Below, piece by piece: positions 1 through 8,768 of a stretch of DNA of 63,623 nucleotides. How positions within the stretch are numbered: position 1 is the stretch's first letter; the number at the start of each line of letters is the position of its first letter. The DNA comes from Clostridiales bacterium (lineage in GTDB: Bacteria; Bacillota; Clostridia; Caldicoprobacterales; DTU083), in the NCBI GenBank assembly GCA_012839095.1, contig DUOA01000151.1, positions 1 through 63,623 on the forward strand. Direction: 5' to 3'. The position numbers were made by a program, and so were the translations under genes. The notes beneath the pieces were generated by a model. That model was not told the origin of the DNA, searched no databases, and saw only the letters and a program-made list of their open reading frames with translations.

Positions 1-474
1 TGCCTCCGATATCAGTGCTGCTGCCGAAATTACCACCGATAAATCCGCCACTGACGCCCCCTCTGCTCCTGCAATGGCAGGCAGAACGGATACCTCTATA
101 ACTCTCGAAGAAATTGACGGTGCGGAATACAGCATGGATAACGGTGAAACCTGGCAGGACAGCCCAGTATTTTCAGGCCTGTCCCCAAATACATCCTACA
201 GCTTTGTGGCAAGAATCAAGGAAACTGAAGACTCCTATGCCTCCGATATCAGTGCTGCTGCCGAAATTACCACCGATAAATCCGCCACTGACGCCCCCTC
301 TGCTCCTGCAATGGCAGGCAGAACAGATACTTCTATAACTCTCGAAGAAATTGACGGTGCGGAATACAGCATGGATGACGGTGCAACCTGGCAGGACAGC
401 CCCGTATTTTCAGGCCTGTCCCCAAATACATCCTACAGCTTTGTGGCAAGAATCAAGGAAACAGAAAGCGCTTA
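1..474 (+). repeat. Tandem 237-bp coding repeats
   Basis: Two full units of 237 bp (1-237 and 238-474) follow each other, differing by eye at only about ten bases. The period is exactly 79 codons, so unit number can change without breaking the frame. After 474 the sequence diverges quickly. More units probably lie left of the window edge. Confidence 0.9.
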
Positions 475-655
475 TGCATCGGCAGTCAGTGCTGCCTCCA
501 AAATAACCACCTATGGTGCTTCGAATGGAAGCCCTGAAACCAGCGATACAATGCGTACATTTAGGATAGTGATTCTGATAGCACTTATGGCTGCATCCTT
601 CAGCGCACTTGTATTTGTTGTCCGAAAAAGAAAAACAATGAAATCGCCTGTTTAA
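2..655 (+). CDS. Repeat-rich membrane-anchored surface protein, C-terminal part
   Basis: The frame is open at the left edge, so this is the C-terminal part of a longer protein. It holds tandem repeats of about 79 residues, each with the core AEYSMDNGETW and the segment GLSPNTSYSFVARIKET. These resemble the fibronectin-III-like modules common in Firmicutes surface proteins. The last 35 residues form one hydrophobic helix (FRIVILIALMAASFSALVFVV) followed by RKRKTMKSPV, which fits a cell-surface domain array anchored by a single C-terminal membrane span with a short basic cytoplasmic tail. No LPXTG motif is seen. Ligand and function cannot be told from this fragment. Confidence 0.75.
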   Translation, partial: ASDISAAAEITTDKSATDAPSAPAMAGRTDTSITLEEIDGAEYSMDNGETWQDSPVFSGLSPNTSYSFVARIKETEDSYASDISAAAEITTDKSATDAPSAPAMAGRTDTSITLEEIDGAEYSMDDGATWQDSPVFSGLSPNTSYSFVARIKETESAYASAVSAASKITTYGASNGSPETSDTMRTFRIVILIALMAASFSALVFVVRKRKTMKSPV

Positions 656-683
656 AAATCAGGAACCGCATAACAGCTGAAAT

Positions 684-724
684 AGCGGGTTGGCTGCCTT
701 AGCGATTGCATTGGCAGCCCCGCT
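684..724. terminator. Hairpin between convergent genes
   Basis: AGCGG (684-688) and GGCTGCC (692-698) pair with GGCAGCC (713-719) and CCGCT (720-724), with a two-base bulge. It lies between the convergent ends of the surface protein gene and the gene at 741-1799. No long T run follows on either strand, so termination is likely but not certain. Confidence 0.5.
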
Positions 725-740
725 TGTTCTGCCTTACGGC

Positions 741-1799
741 TCATCTCCTGCCTAATTTTTCGTAGCATTCGTTATAATAGAGAGCATTTTCAACCGGTGT
801 GTTTGACGGAATATGATTGCCTACTGCCATGAAAAAACCATTACATTGTTTACCGATGTCCATGCAGCGCTTTACCTCGTTATATATGTCCTCTCTGGAC
901 CCCTGAAGGAGTATACGGGTGTCTGCATTACCTACAAAAACGTGAGTTTTGCCGTACTTTTCCGCTATATACTTCATATCCGTTGTCGGTTCCAGCACAA
1001 AGCCGTTAACACCAAGGGCCGCAACATCGTCAATATATTCGGTATAATTCCCATCGGAGGTAAACAAAACCTTTTTCCCGCTGTCAATCAGGGGAGCTAT
1101 ACATCTTTTCAGATTTGGAAAAACAAATTTTCTGTACCACTCAGGTCTGAATATGCCTCCACTGGTCCAGCAAATATCATCATGAACCATAATAACCGGG
1201 GACTTGCATTCCGCCAATGCCTCAAAATACTGCAGAATAAAATCCCCGTACCTGTTGGTCACCTGACCGAATTTCTCGGGATCATAGCCGCATGCCTCCA
1301 GCAGCAGTTCCCAGCCGAACATCTCTATGAGGCCGGAAACACAGCTGACATAGCAGCCTGTCATATTAACCGCATCAGGGAAGTTTTCCTTATTTTCATC
1401 ATAGTGGGCATTCAATGCCTCAATGACAGCTTTTTTGTCAATCTGCCCGTATTCCTCAACCGGATCAAAGTTAAGGACCTCCCGGACGTCATTAAAATGG
1501 CTGTAAATTTCAGTTGAAAAATCAAGGCCTTCGCTGGCGTATTCAGCATGGCCCATACTTGTCTTTTTTTCGCCGAAAATGTGACTGAGCACCCATACGC
1601 TCCATACAAAATCATAATTCCATCTTTTTATGAATTCGTTTCTCGCTTTGCTTTGCAGCTCACTGTTGTCAAATGCAGTAACTTTGATGTCCGTTACTGC
1701 GCTTACCAGATCCCAATGAGTTTCAGCCGAATACTCGGTTCTTGGCACTCTGTCGGTTTGTTCAAGGTTGAGAGCAGCCCATCCATCTGTAAAAGACAT
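741..1799 (-). CDS. Uroporphyrinogen decarboxylase-like family protein
   Basis: A 352-residue protein of the URO-D-like TIM-barrel superfamily, recognised from its N-terminus (ALNLEQTDRVPRTEYSAETHW), the middle 'MVHDDICWTSGGIF' stretch and the late 'KVLFTSDGNYTEYIDDVAALGVNGF' type segment. At the position where MtaA-type methyltransferases carry the zinc ligand motif His-X-Cys this protein has SDGN, so it is probably not a zinc-dependent methyl-transfer enzyme of that class. True heme HemE is unlikely without other heme genes nearby. It is separated from the upstream sugar operon by a terminator hairpin. An AAAAGGGG ribosome-binding site precedes the ATG. Substrate unknown; such genes often sit beside glycan clusters in Clostridia. 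Confidence 0.7.
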   Translation of the reverse strand: MSFTDGWAALNLEQTDRVPRTEYSAETHWDLVSAVTDIKVTAFDNSELQSKARNEFIKRWNYDFVWSVWVLSHIFGEKKTSMGHAEYASEGLDFSTEIYSHFNDVREVLNFDPVEEYGQIDKKAVIEALNAHYDENKENFPDAVNMTGCYVSCVSGLIEMFGWELLLEACGYDPEKFGQVTNRYGDFILQYFEALAECKSPVIMVHDDICWTSGGIFRPEWYRKFVFPNLKRCIAPLIDSGKKVLFTSDGNYTEYIDDVAALGVNGFVLEPTTDMKYIAEKYGKTHVFVGNADTRILLQGSREDIYNEVKRCMDIGKQCNGFFMAVGNHIPSNTPVENALYYNECYEKLGRR

Positions 1800-1970
1800 A
1801 CAACTACCCCTTTTGCAAAGTATTTGGTTGTATAAGTAATATCCTTCATAAACCGGCTATTAGTCACACGCTTTTCTTTCATATTTCATGTAATATTAGC
1901 ATACAGCCTTTCAGTGTCAACTACAAGATATCTGGCACATAAAATCAATTCAGCAAACCAACCCAAGAGA

Positions 1971-2007
1971 AACAGCCCGGGTTTTCATTTAATAAACCCG
2001 AGCTGTT
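1971..2007 (-). terminator. Terminator of the carbohydrate operon
   Basis: A 14-bp stem (1971-1984 with 1994-2007, one G-U pair in the RNA) with a 9-base loop lies 50 bp after the GH172 stop codon. It is followed on the minus strand by TCTCTT. The rest of the 257-bp gap (1800-2056) is AT-rich leader for the next gene; a single TGTGAC half-site occurs near 1864. Confidence 0.75.
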
Positions 2008-2056
2008 TTCATCTTTTGTATGCTTTTCCTATAAAGGCAGAATTATTCACTGCTGC

Positions 2057-3160
2057 TTATGGATTTGGATGTTCAAAAACCTTTTTCAGGCTTTCACCTT
2101 TAAAGGGCAGGATATCAGGCAGGGGCAGTCTCTTTTCCACGGGCAGCAAGGCATCAAACTCTTTATGCGGTTCTGCCTGATACCAATAGGCAGTGGAAGA
2201 TATATCATCGCTTCTGTGGTTATTATGTCCATGCTCCATGGTGACCTTTATGCTTTTATTGAATATTATCGGATCAAGGATATGGTACCTGTACAGGGAA
2301 ATCTTACCGCTCCAGTTGGGTCCCCCGCCCAGTATTATGCCGTGATACGGAGTGCAGACTTCCTGCTGGGGGCACCAGGCAGTATTGAAATAATCTTCAG
2401 TTCCGGTTCCATGCAGGGAGGGAGGCCATGCTTCGCCATCGATAAAGATCATGTCGTCTCCTTCGCCATACCAGTTCCACTCACGGGTTTGCCTCAAATT
2501 GTGGACATTGTAATTGCATCCCACGTAGTGTCCGCGCCCCTCTGCCTCAAGAATTACATAATTGCCTTCACCAGTGGTGTTTTTGCCGCCAAACTCGTAT
2601 ACGGCATTATCCACATTCTTATCGTCAATGCCGTCCGTAGGGCACTGACGCCTCCACTGGGCATGAAATCTCAGCTGATCTTCGCCTATTTCCGGCAGCT
2701 CTTCATAGTCAATATAGAAATAGAATTTAATGGCATGGTCTGCTTCACTTTCTACCTCGATTCTTGCACCATCGCTGTAGGGCATGGGAAAGAAACAATT
2801 GAAGGACTTTCCATCCTCGGGGCTCATTGTAAGAAGAGCAGAAGTATAGTTTTTTGTTATTCCATGTCCCAAGCCAAAGAAATCTCCTATAGGGGCTTCA
2901 ACACTGGGATTCTCTTCCCCGTCCCAATACATGCGCAGGACAATTTTTCTGGGAAGATAGTCATCCCGCAAATGATCATGCAGCGGAGCCATGGTCATCC
3001 ATATGTGCCTGATGCATCCGGCACCCTTTATATGGCAGATATCTATCCTATCCTTTGGATTAATGGTGTAATAATCCTTATTTCCTCCGCTCCTGTCATA
3101 GCTGGACACCCTTTTGGATCTCCCCTGTCTCATCTTGCTGATGCTTGTTATATCAAACAT
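2057..3160 (-). CDS. DUF2961 / GH172 family furanosidase
   Basis: A 367-residue DUF2961 protein, the family now classed as GH172. Known members hydrolyse or rearrange alpha-D-arabinofuranosides and alpha-D-fructofuranosides. Family landmarks are GCIRHIWMT near residue 48, YWDGEENPSVEAPIGDFFG near 88-108, and GTGTEDYFN near 255, whose Glu lies in a region that holds an active-site acid in characterised members. There is no signal peptide, so it should act in the cytoplasm on imported oligosaccharides. A GGAG site lies ten bases before the ATG. It is the last gene of the operon, 31 bp after the DUF6259 gene. D-arabinan or fructan fragments are the likeliest substrates; the neighbouring GH183-type gene favours D-arabinan. 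Confidence 0.85.
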   Translation of the reverse strand: MFDITSISKMRQGRSKRVSSYDRSGGNKDYYTINPKDRIDICHIKGAGCIRHIWMTMAPLHDHLRDDYLPRKIVLRMYWDGEENPSVEAPIGDFFGLGHGITKNYTSALLTMSPEDGKSFNCFFPMPYSDGARIEVESEADHAIKFYFYIDYEELPEIGEDQLRFHAQWRRQCPTDGIDDKNVDNAVYEFGGKNTTGEGNYVILEAEGRGHYVGCNYNVHNLRQTREWNWYGEGDDMIFIDGEAWPPSLHGTGTEDYFNTAWCPQQEVCTPYHGIILGGGPNWSGKISLYRYHILDPIIFNKSIKVTMEHGHNNHRSDDISSTAYWYQAEPHKEFDALLPVEKRLPLPDILPFKGESLKKVFEHPNP

Positions 3161-3191
3161 GCCATTATTGCTCCTTTCATCCTATTGTGTA

Positions 3192-5417
3192 TTATTTGTA
3201 CGCTTCAAGCATGTATACTTTTTTTGCTTCCAGTTCGATGCTTATAATTTGTTTCTCGGCCGCATCAGCTGCGCCCATGAGCTTTTCCTCCACATTGCCC
3301 TGGCTGTCAAAGCTGCTGAGCAGCCTCAAATTGAAGTCTCCTTCCAAACCATAGGACTTCAAATCAAGTTCGAAGGTTACTTTCTCCCTGCTGTCCACGG
3401 TATTGGCTATGAAAACGGCAAGGGATTTGTTTTCTTCTCCTTCAAAGAGCCAGGTGCTGGTGATTACGGCATCAACCTCAATGGATCCCCGCTCCAGGTT
3501 GGTGTTGTGGTTGTAATGATGCCAGTTCAGGCTTACTCTGGGAGACTTTATATCAACCGGCCGCTTCATGATACCGTAAGCCAGATACTTACAGCCGCAG
3601 CCGGTTCTCAGGGCTGCAAACTGGGCTAAATAGCCGGCTCTTTCCTTATCAAACTCATAGCCTCTCGGCAGGAAATTGTAGTAATGCTCCTCAGGCCTGG
3701 TCTCGACTCCGTCAATAGCTTCCATGGGGCTGTATTCATAGTTCAGTTCATAAAGTCCGCCCCATAGATAGATTTTGGCCGCTGAGTGATAGAAGAGCTC
3801 CCCGATTTCTTTCACCAGCTTACCCCATCCGTCAAGGCGGACAGGGGCATATTCATGATAAACATAGGTAAACATGGGAATCATCTCGGCCATGCCTGAC
3901 TTCATCAGTCTGCTGAAAGGCCATGTTTCCAGTGCGGAACAGGGCTGTGCCCAGGCCCGGGCCTGATAATAATCCAATACATCGATGAATACCTCGTTCA
4001 TCATTTCAGTTCCCAGAGGAATGTATTTACCGGCCGTCTCGGACAGCGCTTCCCTTGTCCTCTCATATATATCCCTGTAGGCCAGGGTAATCTCCCTGCC
4101 CGCTCCAACAGGATGCCCGTGGGATTCTGACATGCAGGTTTTTATCAGATTATTGGCCGATATATCGTAATACATGGAGTCTACTCCGGCTTCCTTCAGA
4201 ACCTGTACATCCCTTTTTATGTGCAGATCCTTTGTATAGTCCGTATACGGACAGAGCATATTGAATTTGTAGGCATCATGGCTTTTGGGAGCCTTGGGCC
4301 ATTTTGTGAGATTCTTTCTTAGGTTCTCGCCGTCGCTCTTATTTGGATCCACAAGAAAATCAAATTCAAAGGGTGCAAAGCGATCTCCCTGGCTTTTTAT
4401 CAGATCAAGGTTTTCCCTGTTGAATCTTGTCGGCACCCAGTCATCATATCCTCCGGGCACCCCCATGCCGAAGGTCTGCACATCATTTACCCAGTCCGGA
4501 CCCAAAATGTGAAATACGGGGGACTTAATTGCATCATGGTAGGCTTTCAGCCACCTGGTCCGATCATGCTTTGCATTTATGCCGAAGGTAGTCAGGCCGG
4601 TATTCTCAAGAAGCCAGACGGCCTTATCATTTTCACTCCGGCTGTACAGGGTTCCCTTCCGGGTCCATTCCTGGCGGACAGCCCATTCCTTATATATATC
4701 GGCGGCTTCATACCAGTCATCCCCCTTAATGAATTTTACAACAAAGGGATATTCCGATTTAAGGCCTTTGCCGGCACCGATATCCTCATAGCCATACATA
4801 TGGGATAATTCCAGCTTTCCGCCCGATTTATAGAAATTCAGCCATTTCTGATAGTAATCTGGGTCATAGGCCGCTGCATACAAGCCGCCCTTTCCCGCGG
4901 CATAGTATGTAAAGAACTGCATCGAAGCCCCCGAAAAACTCTCAGGGTAGGGCATAAACCTAAGGCCTCCGCCCTCATCAAAAGACTTTAGGGGATTCCT
5001 TACCAGGAAGCCAGTGACATAAGGATGGGCCAGACAGTCGTTCTCCGATATGGAATCCATATTCCCTATTACCGGATACTCCACGGCATATACCGCCTTT
5101 TCTGAAGAGTTCTCCAGCTTTGAAGTGAACACGACCTGATCCGAATCGTTGTCAAGCCGGATAAGCCCTCTAAGCACGATGCCTTTCTCTATCTCCCATG
5201 CCAGTTCATAAGCCTGTCCATTTACGTAAGATTCGTCCCTGGCATAGGAGAAGCTGCTATAGGAACAATCCAGCTCCTCTTCCAGCTCGACCCGGAAGGG
5301 AACGGTTCCTGCCCCGTTGACATACTGGATGCCTCGTTTCCGGTCTCTTAAATAAACTATGCTTCCATCAAATTTCGAAAAACCGATGGCAGCAATTCCG
5401 TTGTCCATAATAACCAT
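3192..5417 (-). CDS. DUF6259-type putative glycoside hydrolase
   Basis: A 741-residue cytoplasmic protein without signal peptide. The first ~230 residues look like a beta-rich domain, as in clan GH-D-like enzymes. The middle has a TIM-barrel character with GPDWVND near residue 305 and GVDSMYYDISANN near 415, where the YYD Asp sits like the catalytic Asp of GH36/GH31-like barrels. A C-terminal beta domain follows. I assign it to the DUF6259 group by these landmarks; no activity is established for it that I know of. It lies 99 bp after the LacI gene and 31 bp before GH172, so it probably trims the same imported oligosaccharide. The start chosen (ATG GTT ATT ATG) follows AAGG closely; the second ATG is an alternative. 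Confidence 0.6.
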   Translation of the reverse strand: MVIMDNGIAAIGFSKFDGSIVYLRDRKRGIQYVNGAGTVPFRVELEEELDCSYSSFSYARDESYVNGQAYELAWEIEKGIVLRGLIRLDNDSDQVVFTSKLENSSEKAVYAVEYPVIGNMDSISENDCLAHPYVTGFLVRNPLKSFDEGGGLRFMPYPESFSGASMQFFTYYAAGKGGLYAAAYDPDYYQKWLNFYKSGGKLELSHMYGYEDIGAGKGLKSEYPFVVKFIKGDDWYEAADIYKEWAVRQEWTRKGTLYSRSENDKAVWLLENTGLTTFGINAKHDRTRWLKAYHDAIKSPVFHILGPDWVNDVQTFGMGVPGGYDDWVPTRFNRENLDLIKSQGDRFAPFEFDFLVDPNKSDGENLRKNLTKWPKAPKSHDAYKFNMLCPYTDYTKDLHIKRDVQVLKEAGVDSMYYDISANNLIKTCMSESHGHPVGAGREITLAYRDIYERTREALSETAGKYIPLGTEMMNEVFIDVLDYYQARAWAQPCSALETWPFSRLMKSGMAEMIPMFTYVYHEYAPVRLDGWGKLVKEIGELFYHSAAKIYLWGGLYELNYEYSPMEAIDGVETRPEEHYYNFLPRGYEFDKERAGYLAQFAALRTGCGCKYLAYGIMKRPVDIKSPRVSLNWHHYNHNTNLERGSIEVDAVITSTWLFEGEENKSLAVFIANTVDSREKVTFELDLKSYGLEGDFNLRLLSSFDSQGNVEEKLMGAADAAEKQIISIELEAKKVYMLEAYK

Positions 5418-5516
5418 TCAGCCTTCACTCCCTAGAATCTAATGGAATTCATATTTTGGCCATTCCGGATGCTTCAGTGTTCCCGAAGACAGGAGTATAA
5501 GGAACGTTTGCTGCAC

Positions 5517-6521
5517 CTATTTTCCTGGTATACTGGACTCTCTCACAACGAGCTTCGGCTCTATTCTGATGGTCTTTTTACAGGTACGCCCCTCCAGTAT
5601 CCTTTCCATGAGCAGGGAGGCGGCATTCAGGCCGATTTCCTCCTGCCTCATGTTTATGGATGTAAGCCTGATTACAGTGGAAAAGTCGGTGTTGTCCATG
5701 CCTACCACGGCAAAATCCTCGGGTATTCTGATGCCGTGGTCGTCACAGTAGCGGATAAAGCCTATTGCCATAAGGTCATTGGCAGCTACGATACCGGTGG
5801 GAACGTGGCTGCTCTTAACTATTCTTTCAGCGCATGAATAGCCGCTCTCGATCGTATAATCGCCCTCATAAACCAGTTCATCATCAGGATTCAGCCCTGA
5901 TTCCACAAGCTCATCCTTCCATCCGGAATACCGCTCAAAGGATGTCTGCTCGTCCAGGCTGCCGCCTATGAAGGCAATTTTCCTGTGGCCTTGTTCCGCC
6001 AGATGGCGTGTGGCCAGCTGCACTCCCATATAGGTGTCAACGTAAACATAATCGAAATTATCATTTCCATCCGGAGAGTCGTAACGGTTGGTCAGGACTA
6101 TGGGCATTTCGCTGGCATTTACCGCACCTATGTTTTCTTCACAAAAGTGGAAGGATACGAAAATCATGCCGTCTCCGTATTTCTCCCGGAGAACATCTAT
6201 CATTTTCAGCTCCTCTTCTATGTTGTGCTTGGTATGGCACAGCAGGGTATAGTAGCCGTACTCCTCAAGCACATCATTGGCACCCTTGATCATGCCGAAA
6301 TAGAAGGGATTGTATATATCGGGTATGCAGAACAGAATCTTATTGGTCCGTTTGCTCTTTAAGGTCTTTGCAGCGTGAGTTGGGCTGTAATTCAGCTCCT
6401 TTGCCGCCTCCAGCACCTTCCTCCTGCTTTCGCTGCTGCAGTAGCCTCTGCCGCTCAGCGCCCTGGCCACGGTTGAGGGCGACAGTCCCACTTTCTCCGC
6501 TATTTCATAAATATTGCTCAC
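5517..6521 (-). CDS. LacI family transcriptional regulator
   Basis: A 334-residue LacI/GalR-type repressor. Residues 1-55 are the helix-turn-helix and hinge (IYEIAEKVGLSPSTVARALS, then SPTHAAKTLKS). The remainder is a periplasmic-binding-protein-like sensor domain (ILFCIPDIYNPFYFGMIKGA; RKIAFIGGS; DFAVVGMDNTDFS). It starts at GTG. It is encoded inside the sugar operon, between the GH183-type and DUF6259 genes, so it most likely controls that operon in response to a sugar released by it. The symmetric sequence at 11318-11335, with CG at its centre as in LacI-family operators, is the best candidate binding site. Confidence 0.93.
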   Translation of the reverse strand: MSNIYEIAEKVGLSPSTVARALSGRGYCSSESRRKVLEAAKELNYSPTHAAKTLKSKRTNKILFCIPDIYNPFYFGMIKGANDVLEEYGYYTLLCHTKHNIEEELKMIDVLREKYGDGMIFVSFHFCEENIGAVNASEMPIVLTNRYDSPDGNDNFDYVYVDTYMGVQLATRHLAEQGHRKIAFIGGSLDEQTSFERYSGWKDELVESGLNPDDELVYEGDYTIESGYSCAERIVKSSHVPTGIVAANDLMAIGFIRYCDDHGIRIPEDFAVVGMDNTDFSTVIRLTSINMRQEEIGLNAASLLMERILEGRTCKKTIRIEPKLVVRESSIPGK

Positions 6522-6570
6522 ATTAACACACCCGATTCATCTGTTATAGTTTTTTTATACAGTTTAATGC

Positions 6571-7863
6571 CTAATCCTTCTTAACAAGCTCCATTTCCAT
6601 AACAGCAACATTATATACAGGAGTCCACAGGCTCATTAAAAATCCCACCTTGCGTCCCCCGTCGGTTACATATGCGGGATGCATAAAGGCGCCGTATAAG
6701 CCGGGAAGATCCTTTTGCTCTGCGATGGTAACCACTTTTGAATATGGACCCCAGATGTTCTTCGCTACCCTCAGGACAAGATTCTCACTGTACAGGTAGG
6801 TAACCATCCATTCACCCAGGTATTCATTAAACATGATTGACATCTCGCCTACCGGCTTAGGAAGCAGATTATGAGATGTATATATATTCTCCTCTCCCTT
6901 TTCAAATATGGGAGAATCATCATCCTTAAGCCCGATAAGATATTCATAGGCATCACGGTTTTCGAAATCCTCAAGCTTTACACGCATCATCTTTGCTGAT
7001 CCGTTCCGCCCGCCTGATATGCCGGCTATATACAGGTAGTCATCCACAACCACCGGCACCATCTGGCAGAAGCAGCTGTCACCGGGCCATTGGAGATCCT
7101 CTAAAATTGTCCAGGTTTCGCCCTCGTCGGTGCTTTTGGCAAAGCCCCCGTAATTGCATATCCACTCTCCGGCTGCACCCCAGTGCTTAACAGACATAAA
7201 GGCCATGTAGTGGGTATCCCCGACATTAAAAGCACCGGTGGGGATCTTGGTAACCTCTATGTTGTCAACCTTCCTCCCTCTCAGCAATTCCTTGGCCATT
7301 CCCGGCTTTCTCTCTATCATGCCGTCAAACATAATGCCGTCGGTATAGTCCAGATCGGTGGTGTAGGCCAGCACATTGCTGCGCCATTCATCGGACTGGG
7401 GTTCGTTCAGAAAGGTATCCCCGAAGGCTATGAAGAGTTTTTCATCCGTACCCCATATGATGCCCAGATCAGTGCCTCCGACGCCATACCGGCTCTTGGT
7501 CTGATTCATGGAATACTCTCCGGTCAGCATTTCAATCATATGAACACCGGTCACCCGGTCCAGGGCATATTTGTTATCGGGATCGGAGAGAGGCTTGTAT
7601 TCAAGGCTCTTTTTCTTATGGGCCTCAATAATCTCCACGGCTTGTTTTCTGGTGCTTTTGGCGGAGTTCGGCTCCCGGGCCAGAACATCCGGCAGGGGAG
7701 TCTCATCTGCCGGCGGTTCAGTAACACCGGCAGGTGTGCCCCCAGGCTCTCTGCCTGCTCCGTTTTCCCCGGTATCCGGAGAAAAAGCACAGGAGCCCGC
7801 TGCGACTGACAGCAAAAAGAATATTACTGCCATTGTGGCTGTTCTACGAATAAATAGCTTCAT
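6571..7863 (-). CDS. DUF4185 / GH183 family lipoprotein, putative endo-D-arabinanase
   Basis: A 430-residue secreted protein. Residues 1-26 are a signal peptide ending in VAAGSC, a plausible though not ideal lipobox (Ala at -3), followed by a Gly/Pro/Glu-rich linker to about residue 60. The rest is a DUF4185 domain, recognised from GGTDLGIIWGTDEKLFIAFG, EWRSNVLAYTTDLDYTDGI, MSVKHWGAAGEW, PVGEMSIMFNEYLGEW and GLYGAFMHPAYV. DUF4185 was reclassified as GH183 after members were shown to be endo-acting D-arabinofuranases on mycobacterial arabinan. Anchored outside the cell, it would supply oligosaccharides to the transporter encoded just upstream (52-bp gap). A GGAG site precedes the ATG. Activity is inferred from the family. 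Confidence 0.8.
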   Translation of the reverse strand: MKLFIRRTATMAVIFFLLSVAAGSCAFSPDTGENGAGREPGGTPAGVTEPPADETPLPDVLAREPNSAKSTRKQAVEIIEAHKKKSLEYKPLSDPDNKYALDRVTGVHMIEMLTGEYSMNQTKSRYGVGGTDLGIIWGTDEKLFIAFGDTFLNEPQSDEWRSNVLAYTTDLDYTDGIMFDGMIERKPGMAKELLRGRKVDNIEVTKIPTGAFNVGDTHYMAFMSVKHWGAAGEWICNYGGFAKSTDEGETWTILEDLQWPGDSCFCQMVPVVVDDYLYIAGISGGRNGSAKMMRVKLEDFENRDAYEYLIGLKDDDSPIFEKGEENIYTSHNLLPKPVGEMSIMFNEYLGEWMVTYLYSENLVLRVAKNIWGPYSKVVTIAEQKDLPGLYGAFMHPAYVTDGGRKVGFLMSLWTPVYNVAVMEMELVKKD

Positions 7864-7915
7864 TTTTCTCCTCTACTTTCGCTTTTGCCTGAACTGCCTG
7901 ACAGAAAAGGTCAGA

Positions 7916-8758
7916 TTACTTCAGTCCTGACAGATATACACCTTTTACAATATACTTCTGGAATATGACAAAGAGCAGAATCGGCGGAATTACAGCAAGA
8001 CAGGTTGCCGCCATAATGCGCCCGTATTCTGCACCGTAATCGGTCTGCATGGAGCGGATCACCGGCATAATCTGATAAAGGGTCTTGTTATTGGTAATTG
8101 TGATGGAAGGCCATAGGAAGCTGTTCCAGTATCCCAGAAATACTCCGGCACCCTGTACTACCATGGGAGTGGTGGACATGGGAATAAATATCCTCCAGAA
8201 GATTCCAAAACGTCCACACCCGTCTATCCTGGCTGCATCCTCCAGGCTGTTGGGCAGATTCAGGAAAAACTGCCTGAAGAAGAAAATGGCATATCCCCCT
8301 GCCAGACCCGGTATCAGCAGCACCCAGAAGGTATTGAGCATCTGCAGCTTATGAACCACCAAAAAGGATGTTATGAGAATGGTTATGCCCGGTACATACA
8401 TGGTAGTAATGCAATAGGACCATATCAGCTTCTTTCCGTAAATCTCCATCCGGGCAAATACATAAGCGGCCATCATATTGATCAGCAATGACAAAACTAC
8501 TGCGCTGGCAGCAACAAGAAAGGTCATAAACATGGCATCCAGCAAGGGACGCTGGGGATTTTGGATTACCACTCGGAAATTACCCATCTGCCATTCTTCC
8601 GGCAGTATGCGCAGAGGTGTTGCCAAAACCTCGGCCTTTTTCTTGAAGCTGGCAAAAATCATCCACACCAGCGGAAAGAGACAGGTCAGTGATATAAGGG
8701 TACTTATTGTATAAGCAAGGGTACGCCGTATAAGATACAGTATATTCTTATGCCTCAT
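7916..8758 (-). CDS. Carbohydrate ABC transporter permease, MalG type
   Basis: A CUT1-type permease of 281 residues from the chosen start (MRHKNILYLIRRTLAYTIST). The ATG at 8758 has GAGGTGA five bases upstream and lies ten bases past the preceding gene; a longer start would overlap that gene. Six membrane spans are expected. The EAA loop that contacts the ATPase is seen as NSLEDAARIDGCGRFGIFWR near residue 190. With the partner permease and the solute-binding lipoprotein it forms the import channel. No ATP-binding subunit is encoded in the window, which is usual for CUT1 systems that share an MsmK-type ATPase. Confidence 0.93.
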   Translation of the reverse strand: MRHKNILYLIRRTLAYTISTLISLTCLFPLVWMIFASFKKKAEVLATPLRILPEEWQMGNFRVVIQNPQRPLLDAMFMTFLVAASAVVLSLLINMMAAYVFARMEIYGKKLIWSYCITTMYVPGITILITSFLVVHKLQMLNTFWVLLIPGLAGGYAIFFFRQFFLNLPNSLEDAARIDGCGRFGIFWRIFIPMSTTPMVVQGAGVFLGYWNSFLWPSITITNNKTLYQIMPVIRSMQTDYGAEYGRIMAATCLAVIPPILLFVIFQKYIVKGVYLSGLK

Positions 8759-8768
8759 GATAGTCACC

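Noticed and set aside
1-474. A CRISPR array
   Set aside because: The repeats are 237 bp, contiguous, without spacers, and in frame with a coding sequence.
2069-3247. A 392-codon open frame on the plus strand
   Set aside because: It is antisense to the GH172 gene and only reflects its codon use.
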